Translations under genes and position numbers: made by a program | Shown: positions 1-8,247 of the stretch, piece after piece | Layout: each line of letters starts with the position of its first letter | How positions within the stretch are numbered: position 1 is the stretch's first letter | NCBI GenBank assembly: GCA_002373675.1 | Contig: DFLF01000008.1 | Location: 335,423-399,422, forward strand | DNA: 64,000 nt | Origin: Pseudobutyrivibrio sp. UBA3626 | GTDB lineage: Bacteria > Bacillota > Clostridia > Lachnospirales > Lachnospiraceae | Direction of reading: 5' to 3' | Notes under the pieces: model-generated | Databases searched by the model: none | What the model was told of the DNA's origin: nothing | Seen by the model: only the letters and a program-made list of their open reading frames with translations

Positions 1-683
1 ATAATACCCTTATAATTAGGATCAGTACCATAGAAATAATCCAACACAGCATTAAATCTGTCAGCTATCATCATTCGTTTGAAAAGTCCGAAGCCAATCC
101 TTATTGCACCTAAGTTAAGACTCTTAGATGTTATGGGATTCCCCTCATACAGACTGTTCGCTACATCAGGGAATCTACAGATAGGCCCTTCCATTAATGT
201 CGGAAAGAACAGCAAAAACAACGACAGCTTCATTATATTATGTTCTGCCGGAATCTTCTCCCAGTACACATCCAGCACATATCCCGTGGCCTGTAGGGTG
301 TAGAATGATATTCCAATAGGAACTGCAAGACTTACTATATCAAAATCGTTGCCGCTAATCTTACCTATTATGCCAAATGCAAAATTAGAATATTTCAAAA
401 CAGCAAGGATAGCAACGTCAATTAATATTCCTATTAGCATAATACATTTGCATATACTGTATTTATTTGTAGTATTCCTTACGTATTCAATTATTCTTGC
501 CGAAGTGTATGTTACTGCAACAGTAAGTAAAGCCCAAAGTATCAGCCACTTACTAATCAAAACAAAAAATGTAACGCTTGATATTAGTAGCGTAATCCAT
601 CGATACCTTTTGGGACACAGCTGATAAATTACAATTACAATCGGAAGAAATATAACCAAATACACATTAGTGTTATAAGCCAA
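1..683 (-). CDS. MBOAT family O-acyltransferase (AlgI/DltB-like), 3' end beyond window
   Basis: Membrane-bound O-acyltransferase; this family passes acyl groups onto extracellular polymers. The reverse strand reads a first membrane segment (FLPIVIVIYQLCPKRYR), then VPIGISFYTLQ, FFPTLMEGPICRF and GLFKRMMIADRF, the family's usual blocks in the usual order. The catalytic histidine lies past position 1. The start is unclear. A TTG at 683 follows GTGGGGA, a GTG lies at 665, and the frame stays open upstream, with protein-like sequence, to a TGA at 830-828 just after ackA. No ATG exists in this frame, so a 5'-truncated gene is possible. It follows ackA on the same strand. The substrate cannot be deduced. 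Confidence 0.82.
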   Translation of the reverse strand, partial: MAYNTNVYLVIFLPIVIVIYQLCPKRYRWITLLISSVTFFVLISKWLILWALLTVAVTYTSARIIEYVRNTTNKYSICKCIMLIGILIDVAILAVLKYSNFAFGIIGKISGNDFDIVSLAVPIGISFYTLQATGYVLDVYWEKIPAEHNIMKLSLFLLFFPTLMEGPICRFPDVANSLYEGNPITSKSLNLGAIRIGFGLFKRMMIADRFNAVLDYFYGTDPNYKGI

Positions 684-835
684 ATCTATATATTCCCCAC
701 TTATCTGTATTAAATCATTAATATAAATATGCCTGGTTCTGGATTTTTCACATAATGAATCCCTTTCAAAAACCGGAACAAGTCCAATATATTGAAAGGG
801 ATAATCATAGTAATTATTAATTACAGGTCAGATTA

Positions 836-2023
836 TTATTTCAGTAATGCTACTGTCTCTCTTGCAATTGCAAGTTCTTCGTTAGTAGGAATTACATATA
901 CTGCAACTTTAGATTCTGGAGTAGAGATTAGCTTCTCTTCACCTACAACCTTATTAGCTTCATCATCAAGCTCAAGTCCCAGGAATGTAAGATAATCACA
1001 AATCATTCCACGAATCATTCCATTGTTCTCGCCAATTCCTGCAGTAAAGCAAATTGTATCTACGCCATTCATTGCCGCAACATATGAACCAATATACTTT
1101 GCTGCCCTATATGCGAACATATCAAGCGCAAGTTGAGCTCTATCATTTCCTTTAGATGCAGCATCAGCAAGATCTCTAAAATCCGACATACCACCAGATA
1201 CAGCAAGTACACCTGATTCTTTATTAAAAATCCTAAGGACCTCTTCTACATCATATCCTCTCTTCTTGCACAAAAATTCTACTACTGAAGGATCAATATC
1301 ACCACAACGTGTTCCCATTACAAGACCATCAAGTGGAGTAAGTCCCATTGAATTCTCCTGACATTTGCCATCAATTTCACAAGAAATAGATGCACCATTA
1401 CCAAGGTGACATACTATTATCTTAGAATGAGCAGGATTACCCATAAGTTCTAATGCTCTTTGAGATACAAACATATGAGAAGTTCCATGAGCTCCATACT
1501 TTCTTACTTTATCTTCCTCATAGAATTTATATGGAATTGCATATAAATATGCTTTCTCAGGCATTGTCTGTTGAAATGCAGTATCAAATACAACAGCCAT
1601 AGGAGTACTTGGCATAAGCTTCTGACAGGCTCTAATTCCTAATATATGAGCAGGATTATGAAGTGGTGCAAGATCAGAACAATCTTCAATTTCTTTAATA
1701 ATCTCTTCTGTAACAATATACGAATGAGTAAGATTAACTCCACCATGCACAATTCTATGTCCCACACAATCTATTTCATCTAGAGACTTTAAGACTCCTG
1801 TCTTCTCATTTGTCAAAGCTTCAATAACATATGATACTGCTTCATTATGAGTTGGCATTGGCTTCTCAGATTCCTCTTTCTCACCTCCAGCAGGCTGATA
1901 AGCAAACCTTCCATCAATACCTATTCTTTCACATAAACCTTTTGCCTTAACTTTCTCTGTCTCAGAATCAATTACTTGATACTTTAGTGAAGAACTACCA
2001 CAATTAATAACTAATACATTCAT
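836..2023 (-). CDS. ackA: Acetate kinase
   Basis: Interconverts acetyl phosphate plus ADP and acetate plus ATP in the cytoplasm, giving substrate-level ATP in fermentation. The 395-residue protein has the normal family length. Visible signatures are VLVINCGSSSLK at the N-terminus, GHRIVHGG (residues 88-95), FDTAF (146-150) and GAHGTSH (177-183) with the catalytic His near 179, then MGTRCGDIDPS. The ATG at 2023 was chosen over an upstream in-frame start because the protein begins at MNVLVINCG and is preceded by AGGAGA. The usual partner pta is not in the window. The MgtC-like gene ends 52 bases upstream on the same strand, so read-through from it is likely. Confidence 0.97.
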   Translation of the reverse strand: MNVLVINCGSSSLKYQVIDSETEKVKAKGLCERIGIDGRFAYQPAGGEKEESEKPMPTHNEAVSYVIEALTNEKTGVLKSLDEIDCVGHRIVHGGVNLTHSYIVTEEIIKEIEDCSDLAPLHNPAHILGIRACQKLMPSTPMAVVFDTAFQQTMPEKAYLYAIPYKFYEEDKVRKYGAHGTSHMFVSQRALELMGNPAHSKIIVCHLGNGASISCEIDGKCQENSMGLTPLDGLVMGTRCGDIDPSVVEFLCKKRGYDVEEVLRIFNKESGVLAVSGGMSDFRDLADAASKGNDRAQLALDMFAYRAAKYIGSYVAAMNGVDTICFTAGIGENNGMIRGMICDYLTFLGLELDDEANKVVGEEKLISTPESKVAVYVIPTNEELAIARETVALLK

Positions 2024-2075
2024 CTCAAATCTCCTATTCTTAATACTCTTTATACTAACAAACTGACGAAAATAA

Positions 2076-2792
2076 TCATTTAACATCAGCTGAAATATCT
2101 ATTATCTCACTATGCTCTTCAATAAAAGCAGAAAGCTCATTAGAATCAATATCACCAGGTGTATGTAATGTAAAATCATAAGTGATTGTATTATCATTGT
2201 TCTTAGATATATGCATCTTAGTAATTTGTGAATTCAATTCTGTTGCCTTTTCATTGATAACAGAATGAAAATGCTTGTTTTTAGCAACTGTCATATTAAT
2301 CTTATAATCAACAGCAGTATCTCTACTTGATACAAGACCAGACCTTGATACAATAATCATAAACACGATAAGAAATGCCGTTACAAATATAGAAATAAAA
2401 TACATTCCTGCGCCAATAGCAAGACCTATAGCCGCAGTAGACCATACACCAGCCGCAGTTGTAAGACCTTTAATGGTATCTCCTTCTTTAAATATCATTC
2501 CTGCACCTAAAAAAGATATACCAGTTACAACCTGTGCAGCAATTCTCGAAGGATCAGCACCTCTAACGCCTATTAGACCATCAATACCTTCAAAGCCATA
2601 TATAGAAACAAGCATAAATAAAGCTGCAGCACAGCACACAATAACATGAGTCCTTACTCCTGCCGACTTATTATTAACATAACGCTCAAGTCCTATTGCA
2701 AATCCACATATACCAGCCAATATAATCCTTAATGCAAAATATAAAAAAGGATATTTGTCTAAAAAATCAACAATCACATTAAACATAGTCAT
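2076..2792 (-). CDS. MgtC/SapB family membrane protein
   Basis: Small integral membrane protein of the MgtC/SapB family, of uncertain biochemical role (linked to Mg2+ stress and membrane potential in other bacteria). The N-terminal half holds several hydrophobic segments and the family core ICGFAIGLERYVNNKSAGVR and TGISFLGAGMIFKEG. The C-terminal 80 or so residues are soluble and ACT-like. Start candidates are TTG 2822, ATG 2792 and ATG 2786; none has a clear ribosome site. A TATAAT immediately upstream of ATG 2792 suggests a leaderless message (see findings). About 238 residues. Confidence 0.88.
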   Translation of the reverse strand: MTMFNVIVDFLDKYPFLYFALRIILAGICGFAIGLERYVNNKSAGVRTHVIVCCAAALFMLVSIYGFEGIDGLIGVRGADPSRIAAQVVTGISFLGAGMIFKEGDTIKGLTTAAGVWSTAAIGLAIGAGMYFISIFVTAFLIVFMIIVSRSGLVSSRDTAVDYKINMTVAKNKHFHSVINEKATELNSQITKMHISKNNDNTITYDFTLHTPGDIDSNELSAFIEEHSEIIDISADVK

Positions 2793-2822
2793 ATTATATA
2801 GCGAAATCCCATCATATTGCAA
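2793..2822 (-). promoter_or_regulatory. Sigma-A type promoter abutting the mgtC-like start
   Basis: Reverse strand carries TTGCAA (2822-2817), an 18-base spacer and TATAAT (2798-2793). The predicted +1 is about seven bases past the -10, which is at the ATG at 2786. Confidence 0.55.
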
Positions 2823-2847
2823 GTAAGCATAAAGATATTATTAACAA

Positions 2848-3369
2848 CTATTTCTTTTTTAAACTGTTATACATTGTACCAAGTGAAACAAGGCTGAATC
2901 CTGTCTCAATAAAGTAAATACTAACAAGAATTCCAAGTGTTAATATCATAGCTACAGGTTGGAAGAAAGAATATCCACCTACAAATATTGAAAGAATACC
3001 CATTATTAATCCAAACCATCCAAATGAACCTATTAGTTTCTTTTGCTGGAAAGCCATGATAATAGAAAAGATTCCTTGTGCAATAAACCATCCACCTGCC
3101 AAGAACAGAATAAACACATCTGTACTAAGAGTTAAATCTGCTGGATATACAAGACCAACAATACCCACAATCAAACTCAAAATACCAAAAACAAGCGAGA
3201 TACCATATCTCTTAGTAACTATAGAATTAATTATTGCCCAAATACCATATATAAAGAATAGAATAATAATAAAATATCCTATACTAAAAAATGTAAGTAT
3301 TGGTGTAAACAGACAAAGAAAACCTGCCACAGCAATTAATATTCCTAGAATAATACTAGCTATACCCAT
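2848..3369 (-). CDS. DUF308 / HdeD family membrane protein
   Basis: A 173-residue, very hydrophobic protein with about six membrane segments arranged as repeated pairs, ending in a basic tail (NSLKKK). This matches the DUF308/HdeD family; in E. coli HdeD is linked to acid stress, but no function should be assumed here. The start at 3369 is set by a strong AAGGAGG eight bases upstream. It is 25 bases from the next start downstream on the same strand and is divergent from tmcAL. The 132-base divergent spacer is extremely AT-rich, with several overlapping TATAAT-like boxes on both strands. Confidence 0.85.
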   Translation of the reverse strand: MGIASIILGILIAVAGFLCLFTPILTFFSIGYFIIILFFIYGIWAIINSIVTKRYGISLVFGILSLIVGIVGLVYPADLTLSTDVFILFLAGGWFIAQGIFSIIMAFQQKKLIGSFGWFGLIMGILSIFVGGYSFFQPVAMILTLGILVSIYFIETGFSLVSLGTMYNSLKKK

Positions 3370-3501
3370 ATCATTTACCTCCTTAAATTAGTATTTATTA
3401 AATATGGTATAATACATTATAATATATTATATTATTTTATATATAACAGCAAGCAATTTGAGTATTAAATCTAACTTTTTTTATTTTACAACGGGAAAAA
3501 G

Positions 3502-4755
3502 ATGATTACAGGAATAATATGTGAATATAATCCATTTCATAATGGACACAAATTACAAATTGATTATGCAAGAAAGACTCTTGGTTCTGACAAAATTGTT
3601 GTTGCTCTTAGCCCAGACTTTACTCAGCGTGGCGAGATAGCTCTACTATCAAAATACGAAAGAACAAAAATAGCACTAGAACTAGGAGTCGACCTTATTG
3701 TACAAATACCCATTAATGCCGCAACTGACTCCGCACTTGGATACGCCTATGGGGGTATTAAAGTGTTGGACAGTCTTGGCATTGTAGATACTCTTTTGTT
3801 CTCCTGTGAAGATAATGATATAGATATTCTTACTAAAATTGCTTATTGCGAATTAAATGAAACTAATTCTTACACCAATACTCTAACTTCGTCCCTAAAA
3901 AAAGGTCAAAACTACCCTACCTCTCGTGAAAATGCTGTATTATCCTGCTTTATGGATTCTGACAGTGAACGTATCAGGGATATATTATCTAAGCCCAACA
4001 ATATCCTTGCAATTGAGTATATCAAAGCAATTAAGCTACTAAACAGTAATATTACGCCTGTATGTATGAAACGTGTTGGTGCTTCTTATAAAGATAATAA
4101 TATAGAAGGAAATATCGCAAGTGCAAGCGCAATAAGAAATGCCATTCAAAGTGGCAATATAGATACTATTAAGGGCACTGTCCCTAATCAGACATATAAC
4201 AGCTACAAGCGGTTCTATAATGATAACTCTTGCTTATATCCTGATGACGTATCCCCTATGCTAGGATATAAATTATTACAGGGTAATCTTACAGAATACA
4301 AGGACTGTAACGAGGAATTGTCTAACAGAATAAATAACGAGCTTCATAGCTTCACAAATCTTACTTCATTTCGAAGTCTTATAAAAAGCAAGAATACTAC
4401 CGAGACACGAATATCAAGAGCTCTCAGTCATGTTCTGCTAGATATAACTAACGACCTGTATGAAGAGATTGACGGCAGAATACTCCCTTGCATACCGTAT
4501 ATCTATATACTAGGATTCAATGATAACGGCTCTATGCTTATGTCCGATATTAAGGATAGGTGTACTCTTCCCTACTTCACTTCGTATAATGATGCTTTGG
4601 AATATAGCTTCAAAGAATCATCATATGATAATTCATCAGTCTTAAAGCTAATATCAACAGACATAGGCGCCACAAGAATCTATAATATAATCCTTGCTAA
4701 TAAGACGAATAAAGAGGTTACTTCGGAGCTGTCAAGGAAGTTCCTTGTCGTCTGA
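3502..4755 (+). CDS. tmcAL: tRNA(Met) cytidine acetate ligase TmcAL
   Basis: Makes N4-acetylcytidine at the wobble base of elongator tRNA-Met using acetate and ATP. The 417-residue length and the N-terminal nucleotidyltransferase-like fold fit the family: GIICEYNPFHNGHKLQ holds the HNGH motif at residues 13-16, followed by SPDFTQRGE and the segment around DLIVQIP. GGGAAAAAG lies directly upstream of the ATG. It is one of few plus-strand genes here and its last 24 bases overlap the convergent nucleotidyltransferase gene. The tRNA it would modify, elongator tRNA-Met, is encoded at 60.8 kb. AckA makes or uses its substrate acetate. Confidence 0.93.
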   Translation: MITGIICEYNPFHNGHKLQIDYARKTLGSDKIVVALSPDFTQRGEIALLSKYERTKIALELGVDLIVQIPINAATDSALGYAYGGIKVLDSLGIVDTLLFSCEDNDIDILTKIAYCELNETNSYTNTLTSSLKKGQNYPTSRENAVLSCFMDSDSERIRDILSKPNNILAIEYIKAIKLLNSNITPVCMKRVGASYKDNNIEGNIASASAIRNAIQSGNIDTIKGTVPNQTYNSYKRFYNDNSCLYPDDVSPMLGYKLLQGNLTEYKDCNEELSNRINNELHSFTNLTSFRSLIKSKNTTETRISRALSHVLLDITNDLYEEIDGRILPCIPYIYILGFNDNGSMLMSDIKDRCTLPYFTSYNDALEYSFKESSYDNSSVLKLISTDIGATRIYNIILANKTNKEVTSELSRKFLVV

Positions 4756-5451
4756 ATCAAAACCCTTTTTATTCAGTATTTTAATAATTTCATCCACATT
4801 ATCCTTACGAAGTACATCTTCATTCTGTGCCTCAAAACGCACAAGCTTGCTCTTATTGTTAAGTTCCATTAAAGATATATTGCGATAATCATTAATTGAA
4901 TGATTATCAAAACAATTATCAAGAAAGTCCCACATCTGACTATCCACATAAGATACATCACCGTATATCTCTGTGACTGCTGATTCTATCATCTTGCGTG
5001 TAATCTTAGGATTCTCATTTATAATGCCTACAATATCCGATAAGTCATTCTTGTACTTACGAGCCGACACAAGCTTAGTTGCAATAAGATACTCATTCTT
5101 AACAACTCTAACATGTAGTACCTGATTATACGTCTTATAATAAGTGCTACAACCAATAAGTCTTCTAGAGTATGATGACGTCTTAGTAAAATCATTATTA
5201 AGCCAATCATCCGGAAGACCAATCTGCTCAGCAACTCTGTACACAGATTCCTTGATAGAATACAATCCATCAGATACAAGGGCGTCAATATCAGTCGTTC
5301 CTTGCCTAAAAGAGTAATTAAGCGTAATAGATGCACCTCCAACAATTACTATCTCAACCACTGCTTTACGACCATATGTCTTCTTGATATCTTTACTTAA
5401 CAGATTAAGAGCATTATTTATAGTATAGCGATCCAACGTCTTAGCATACAT
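4732..5451 (-). CDS. Nucleotidyltransferase (DUF6036/AbiEii-like), putative toxin
   Basis: A 239-residue protein with a minimal nucleotidyltransferase core: IVIVGGASITLNYSF (about residues 34-48) followed by GTTDIDAL with Asp54 and Asp56. This GG...DxD layout is shared with DUF6036 and AbiEii/MenT-type toxins that add nucleotides to tRNA or other targets. Its start overlaps the end of an HTH gene by 11 bases, so the pair is translationally coupled in the order regulator-toxin, as in AbiE systems. The 3' end overlaps tmcAL by 24 bases. Toxin activity is inferred from fold and gene order only; a housekeeping nucleotidyltransferase is not excluded. Confidence 0.72.
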   Translation of the reverse strand: MYAKTLDRYTINNALNLLSKDIKKTYGRKAVVEIVIVGGASITLNYSFRQGTTDIDALVSDGLYSIKESVYRVAEQIGLPDDWLNNDFTKTSSYSRRLIGCSTYYKTYNQVLHVRVVKNEYLIATKLVSARKYKNDLSDIVGIINENPKITRKMIESAVTEIYGDVSYVDSQMWDFLDNCFDNHSINDYRNISLMELNNKSKLVRFEAQNEDVLRKDNVDEIIKILNKKGFDSDDKELP

Positions 5452-5980
5452 CCCTTATATCCCCCTCAATTATCCCATGATCTCTGAATTCCTTAATTGA
5501 ATTATCTAAATTAACATCACTCATCTTAACCGATAACGGTACAATAGGTGGCTCAATTCTAAACTGTCTGATATTGTCGTATCTGTTAGCAAGAGGAATA
5601 TCATTAATATTGGATAAATAATCAAGCATAGACAGTAGATACATTGCCTGTTCTTTCCTATCATTCTCCCAATTAATCATTATGTCATCCGATTCAATCA
5701 TATAACCGATAAATCCCAAATCTCCTCTTCTCTTGACATCATGACACACATTGCTCTTAAATATTTCAAAATCATTGGCTGTATACACCCTGCATATCTC
5801 ATAACATCTATCCATGTTCATTGACAGGCAATCAGCTATACGCTTAAGATGACCTACACTACATCTGTCAATGTGCTGCTTGCCTGTAGCAATGTTATGC
5901 AAGGTACTGTAAGCTATACCGCTGTCTTTACTCAATTCATATATACTAATATTATTGTCCTGCAAATAGTCTATTAACAT
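5441..5980 (-). CDS. HTH-domain protein, putative antitoxin/autoregulator
   Basis: 179 residues. An XRE-like helix-turn-helix occupies about residues 10-52 (ISIYELSKDSGIAYSTLHNI followed by a conserved-looking recognition region). The remaining 125 residues are not recognised. ATG 5980 was chosen over an upstream in-frame start because AAGGAG lies eight bases before it. It is the first gene of a two-gene unit with the nucleotidyltransferase. The promoter is embedded in an 18-bp inverted repeat directly upstream, typical of an autorepressed antitoxin. Function is inferred from the domain and this layout. Confidence 0.75.
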   Translation of the reverse strand: MLIDYLQDNNISIYELSKDSGIAYSTLHNIATGKQHIDRCSVGHLKRIADCLSMNMDRCYEICRVYTANDFEIFKSNVCHDVKRRGDLGFIGYMIESDDIMINWENDRKEQAMYLLSMLDYLSNINDIPLANRYDNIRQFRIEPPIVPLSVKMSDVNLDNSIKEFRDHGIIEGDIRDVC

Positions 5981-5992
5981 AATAACTCCTTG

Positions 5993-6043
5993 TATCAGTA
6001 TATTGATATACATTAATTATATCAATATACTGATATATGTCAA
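5993..6043 (-). promoter_or_regulatory. Consensus promoter inside an 18-bp inverted repeat (operator)
   Basis: Arms 5993-6010 and 6018-6035 are exact reverse complements around a 7-base loop. On the minus strand TTGACA (6043-6038), 16 bases, TATAAT (6021-6016). One arm fills the -10/-35 spacer, the other covers the expected transcription start. Repressor binding would block polymerase directly. Confidence 0.8.
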
Positions 6044-6046
6044 TAT

Positions 6047-6080
6047 AAAAACTCCCCACCGCACTGCGCAGTAGGGAGTA
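6047..6080 (-). terminator. Rho-independent terminator after purH
   Basis: Reverse strand: ACTCCC...GGGAGT stem with inner GC pairing around ACTGCGCAGTGCG, followed by TTTTTATA. It abuts the -35 of the HTH promoter. Confidence 0.8.
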
Positions 6081-6101
6081 CATTAATCAATCAAACAATT
6101 A

Positions 6102-7280
6102 TTAGTGATGGAACAACCTGATTCCTGTAAATGCCATTACCATATTGTATTTATCACAGGTCTCAATTACATTGTCGTCTCTTATTGAGCCGCCCGGTTC
6201 AGCCACATATTTAACACCGCTTCTATGAGCCCTCTCAATATTGTCTCCAAATGGGAAAAATGCATCTGAACCAAGAGATACGCCTTCCATCTTGTCAAGC
6301 CACTCTCTCTTAGCTTCTCTTGTAAACACTTCCGGCTTAGTTGTAAATACATTCTCCCACGCGCCATCAGACAGGATATCCATGTAATCCTCGCCGATAT
6401 ATAGGTCTATAGCATTATCTCTATCTACTCTCTTAACATCATCCTTAAAAGGAAGATTAAGCACTTGCGGTGATTGACGAAGCCACCAGTTATCAGCTTT
6501 ACTTCCAGCAAGACGCGTACAGTGAATTCTAGATTGTTGACCAGCACCAATACCAATAGCCTGACCATCTTTTGCATAACATACGGAATTAGATTGTGTA
6601 TACTTAAGAGTAATCATAGCTATAGCGAGGTCAATTTTAGCCTGCTTGGTTAAATCTTTGTTCTTAGTAACGATATCAGAGAAGAAATCATCATCAATCT
6701 TAAGCTCATTTCTCCCCTGTTCAAATGTAATTCCAAATACTTCCTTTCGCTCTAACTCCTTAGGTACATAATTCGGATCAATCTCAATTACATTATAATT
6801 ACCTTTTTTCTTCTGCTTAAGTATCTCTAATGCTTCGTCAGTATATCCCGGAGCGATAACACCGTCTGATACTTCTCTCTTTATAATAAGGGCGGTCTCC
6901 TTATCACATACATCAGACAAAGATATGAAGTCGCCAAATGATGACATTCTATCTGCTCCTCTTGCTCTTGCATATGCATTGGCAAGGGGAGTGAATTCAA
7001 AGTCCATATCATCAACCCAATATATCTTCTTCTCTACATCTGACAGTGGAATCCCAACCGCTGCTCCAGCAGGAGATACGTGCTTAAATGAAGTTGCGGC
7101 AGGAAGTCCTGTGGCCTTCTTAAGCTCACTTACAAGCTGCCAGCCGTTAAAAGCATCAAGGAAATTGATATATCCTGGCTTGCCGCTAAGAACTTTTATC
7201 GGTAGCTCGCCCTCTTCCATAAATATTCTTGATGGCTTCTGATTAGGATTACAGCCATACTTAAGTTCTAATTCGTTCAT
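6102..7280 (-). CDS. purH: AICAR transformylase (stand-alone PurH C-terminal domain)
   Basis: Transfers a formyl group from 10-formyl-THF to AICAR, giving FAICAR, the penultimate step of IMP synthesis. The 392-residue protein corresponds only to the transformylase half of bifunctional PurH; the N-terminal MGS-like cyclohydrolase half is absent. The catalytic pair Lys66-His67 sits in SFKHVSPAGAA, and SNSVCYAKDGQAIGIGAGQQ and the C-terminal EPGGSIRDD are recognisable. AGGAGG precedes the ATG. The cyclohydrolase role is supplied by the purO gene immediately upstream on the same strand, 112 bases away across a long stem-loop. A terminator follows. Confidence 0.94.
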   Translation of the reverse strand: MNELELKYGCNPNQKPSRIFMEEGELPIKVLSGKPGYINFLDAFNGWQLVSELKKATGLPAATSFKHVSPAGAAVGIPLSDVEKKIYWVDDMDFEFTPLANAYARARGADRMSSFGDFISLSDVCDKETALIIKREVSDGVIAPGYTDEALEILKQKKKGNYNVIEIDPNYVPKELERKEVFGITFEQGRNELKIDDDFFSDIVTKNKDLTKQAKIDLAIAMITLKYTQSNSVCYAKDGQAIGIGAGQQSRIHCTRLAGSKADNWWLRQSPQVLNLPFKDDVKRVDRDNAIDLYIGEDYMDILSDGAWENVFTTKPEVFTREAKREWLDKMEGVSLGSDAFFPFGDNIERAHRSGVKYVAEPGGSIRDDNVIETCDKYNMVMAFTGIRLFHH

Positions 7281-7322
7281 TATTATCCTCCTAATTATAT
7301 GTTATTGAGCAGATTACAAACA

Positions 7323-7390
7323 GTTCTGCGACTATGAGAACTCCAGCACGATTTTCTCATGAGTGCGGAGTTACTCATAGTCGTCAGAAC
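7323..7390. repeat. Long imperfect inverted repeat between purO and purH
   Basis: Arms 7323-7349 and 7363-7390 (GTTCTG.CGACTATGAG.AACTCC.GCAC and its complement) pair over about 26 positions with single-base bulges, around a 13-base loop. No T-run follows, so it is more likely an RNA-processing or stability stem than a terminator. Confidence 0.75.
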
Positions 7391-7392
7391 AA

Positions 7393-8106
7393 TTATTTAT
7401 TCTTATTAACTATCCTACTCTCATAAGTTCCATTTGCTATGTTGATATATCTTACAAATAGCGACACCTTATTATCTTCATTAAGATTATCCCATAACAT
7501 CTTGGTATATTCGTCAATGTCGTCAACTACATCCACAAGCTTCGGCTCACCCTCAAAACTTGGAAGTGGATTGCCATCGCTCATATAAGTATGAATAAAA
7601 CGACCTTCACCTGCAGCAGGATTCTCATATGCAAATGTATATCTGTTGCAGGAAGACTCATCGCCGTTATTACTCTTAAGGATAGACATAGCATAGTTAT
7701 ATGTGCCACTATCTATATGCATTATCCCGGAGATTCTCGGTGTCAGGTTAGGAGCATCCGGCTCGAACTTCCTTGAACGAAGAGATTGTTCAAAAGTCTG
7801 TTGCTTATCCATTCCCTCGTAGATAGTATCAGTCTGGTCGCCGTTTGTCACAATTGTCTTATTGCCCAGCACTCTTACAGGTGAATAGATTATAAGAGAA
7901 GGATCTTCCATCTTAGATTCATCGAAAGCCTGAGTTCTTATTCCCTCACCGTCTTCCACAAAAATACGATTACGGCTGTTAGCACTTCTTCCCATTATAA
8001 AATATCCGCATACAGCAAATTTGCCATTAGGCGACTTGCCTATAACAATTCCTCTGCCAGGATATGAGTTAGATGATAATTCTTTTGCAATTGATAATTT
8101 TTCCAT
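7393..8106 (-). CDS. purO: IMP cyclohydrolase, archaeal PurO type
   Basis: Closes the ring of FAICAR to IMP. The 237-residue protein resembles the IMP_cyclohyd (PurO) family first described in archaea: YPGRGIVIGKSPNGKFAVCG near the N-terminus, IMGRSANSRNRIF, then TPRISGIMHID. It is unrelated to the PurH N-terminal domain. The ATG at 8106 was chosen because AGGAGAAAG precedes it; an upstream in-frame start lacks one. It is followed by the stand-alone AICAR transformylase, so the two last steps of IMP synthesis are encoded side by side by separate proteins. The identification rests on family memory and on context. Confidence 0.85.
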   Translation of the reverse strand: MEKLSIAKELSSNSYPGRGIVIGKSPNGKFAVCGYFIMGRSANSRNRIFVEDGEGIRTQAFDESKMEDPSLIIYSPVRVLGNKTIVTNGDQTDTIYEGMDKQQTFEQSLRSRKFEPDAPNLTPRISGIMHIDSGTYNYAMSILKSNNGDESSCNRYTFAYENPAAGEGRFIHTYMSDGNPLPSFEGEPKLVDVVDDIDEYTKMLWDNLNEDNKVSLFVRYINIANGTYESRIVNKNK

Positions 8107-8147
8107 ATTCTTTCTCCTATATAAATACGTATACGCTATCGTCAAGT

Positions 8148-8155
8148 ATTATAAC
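8148..8155 (-). promoter_or_regulatory. Extended -10 promoter of purO
   Basis: Reverse strand reads TGTTATAAT (extended -10) about 40 bases before the purO ATG; no convincing -35. No purine riboswitch core was seen in the leader. Confidence 0.45.
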
Positions 8156-8215
8156 ACAATTCTATTTCTAATAGCATATGAAAATAAAGTATGATTATAA
8201 ATTATGATAAAATAA

Positions 8216-8247
8216 TTGACAGGGGTTCTTTTGTCAACCCCTGTCAA
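8216..8247. terminator. REP-derived hairpin, terminator of the hisH-hisF-ung unit
   Basis: Perfect 12-bp arms (TTGACAGGGGTT, 8216-8227, and 8236-8247) around an 8-base loop, followed on the minus strand by TTATTTT. The ung stop codon TGA (8246-8244) is part of the stem. The minus strand contains TTGACAAAAGAACC, the left half of the REP-like palindromes found at 37.7, 48.1 and 52.4 kb. Confidence 0.78.

Noticed and set aside
8107..8160. Possible purine riboswitch before purO
   Set aside because: The leader is only about 40 bases and lacks the conserved purine-aptamer core.
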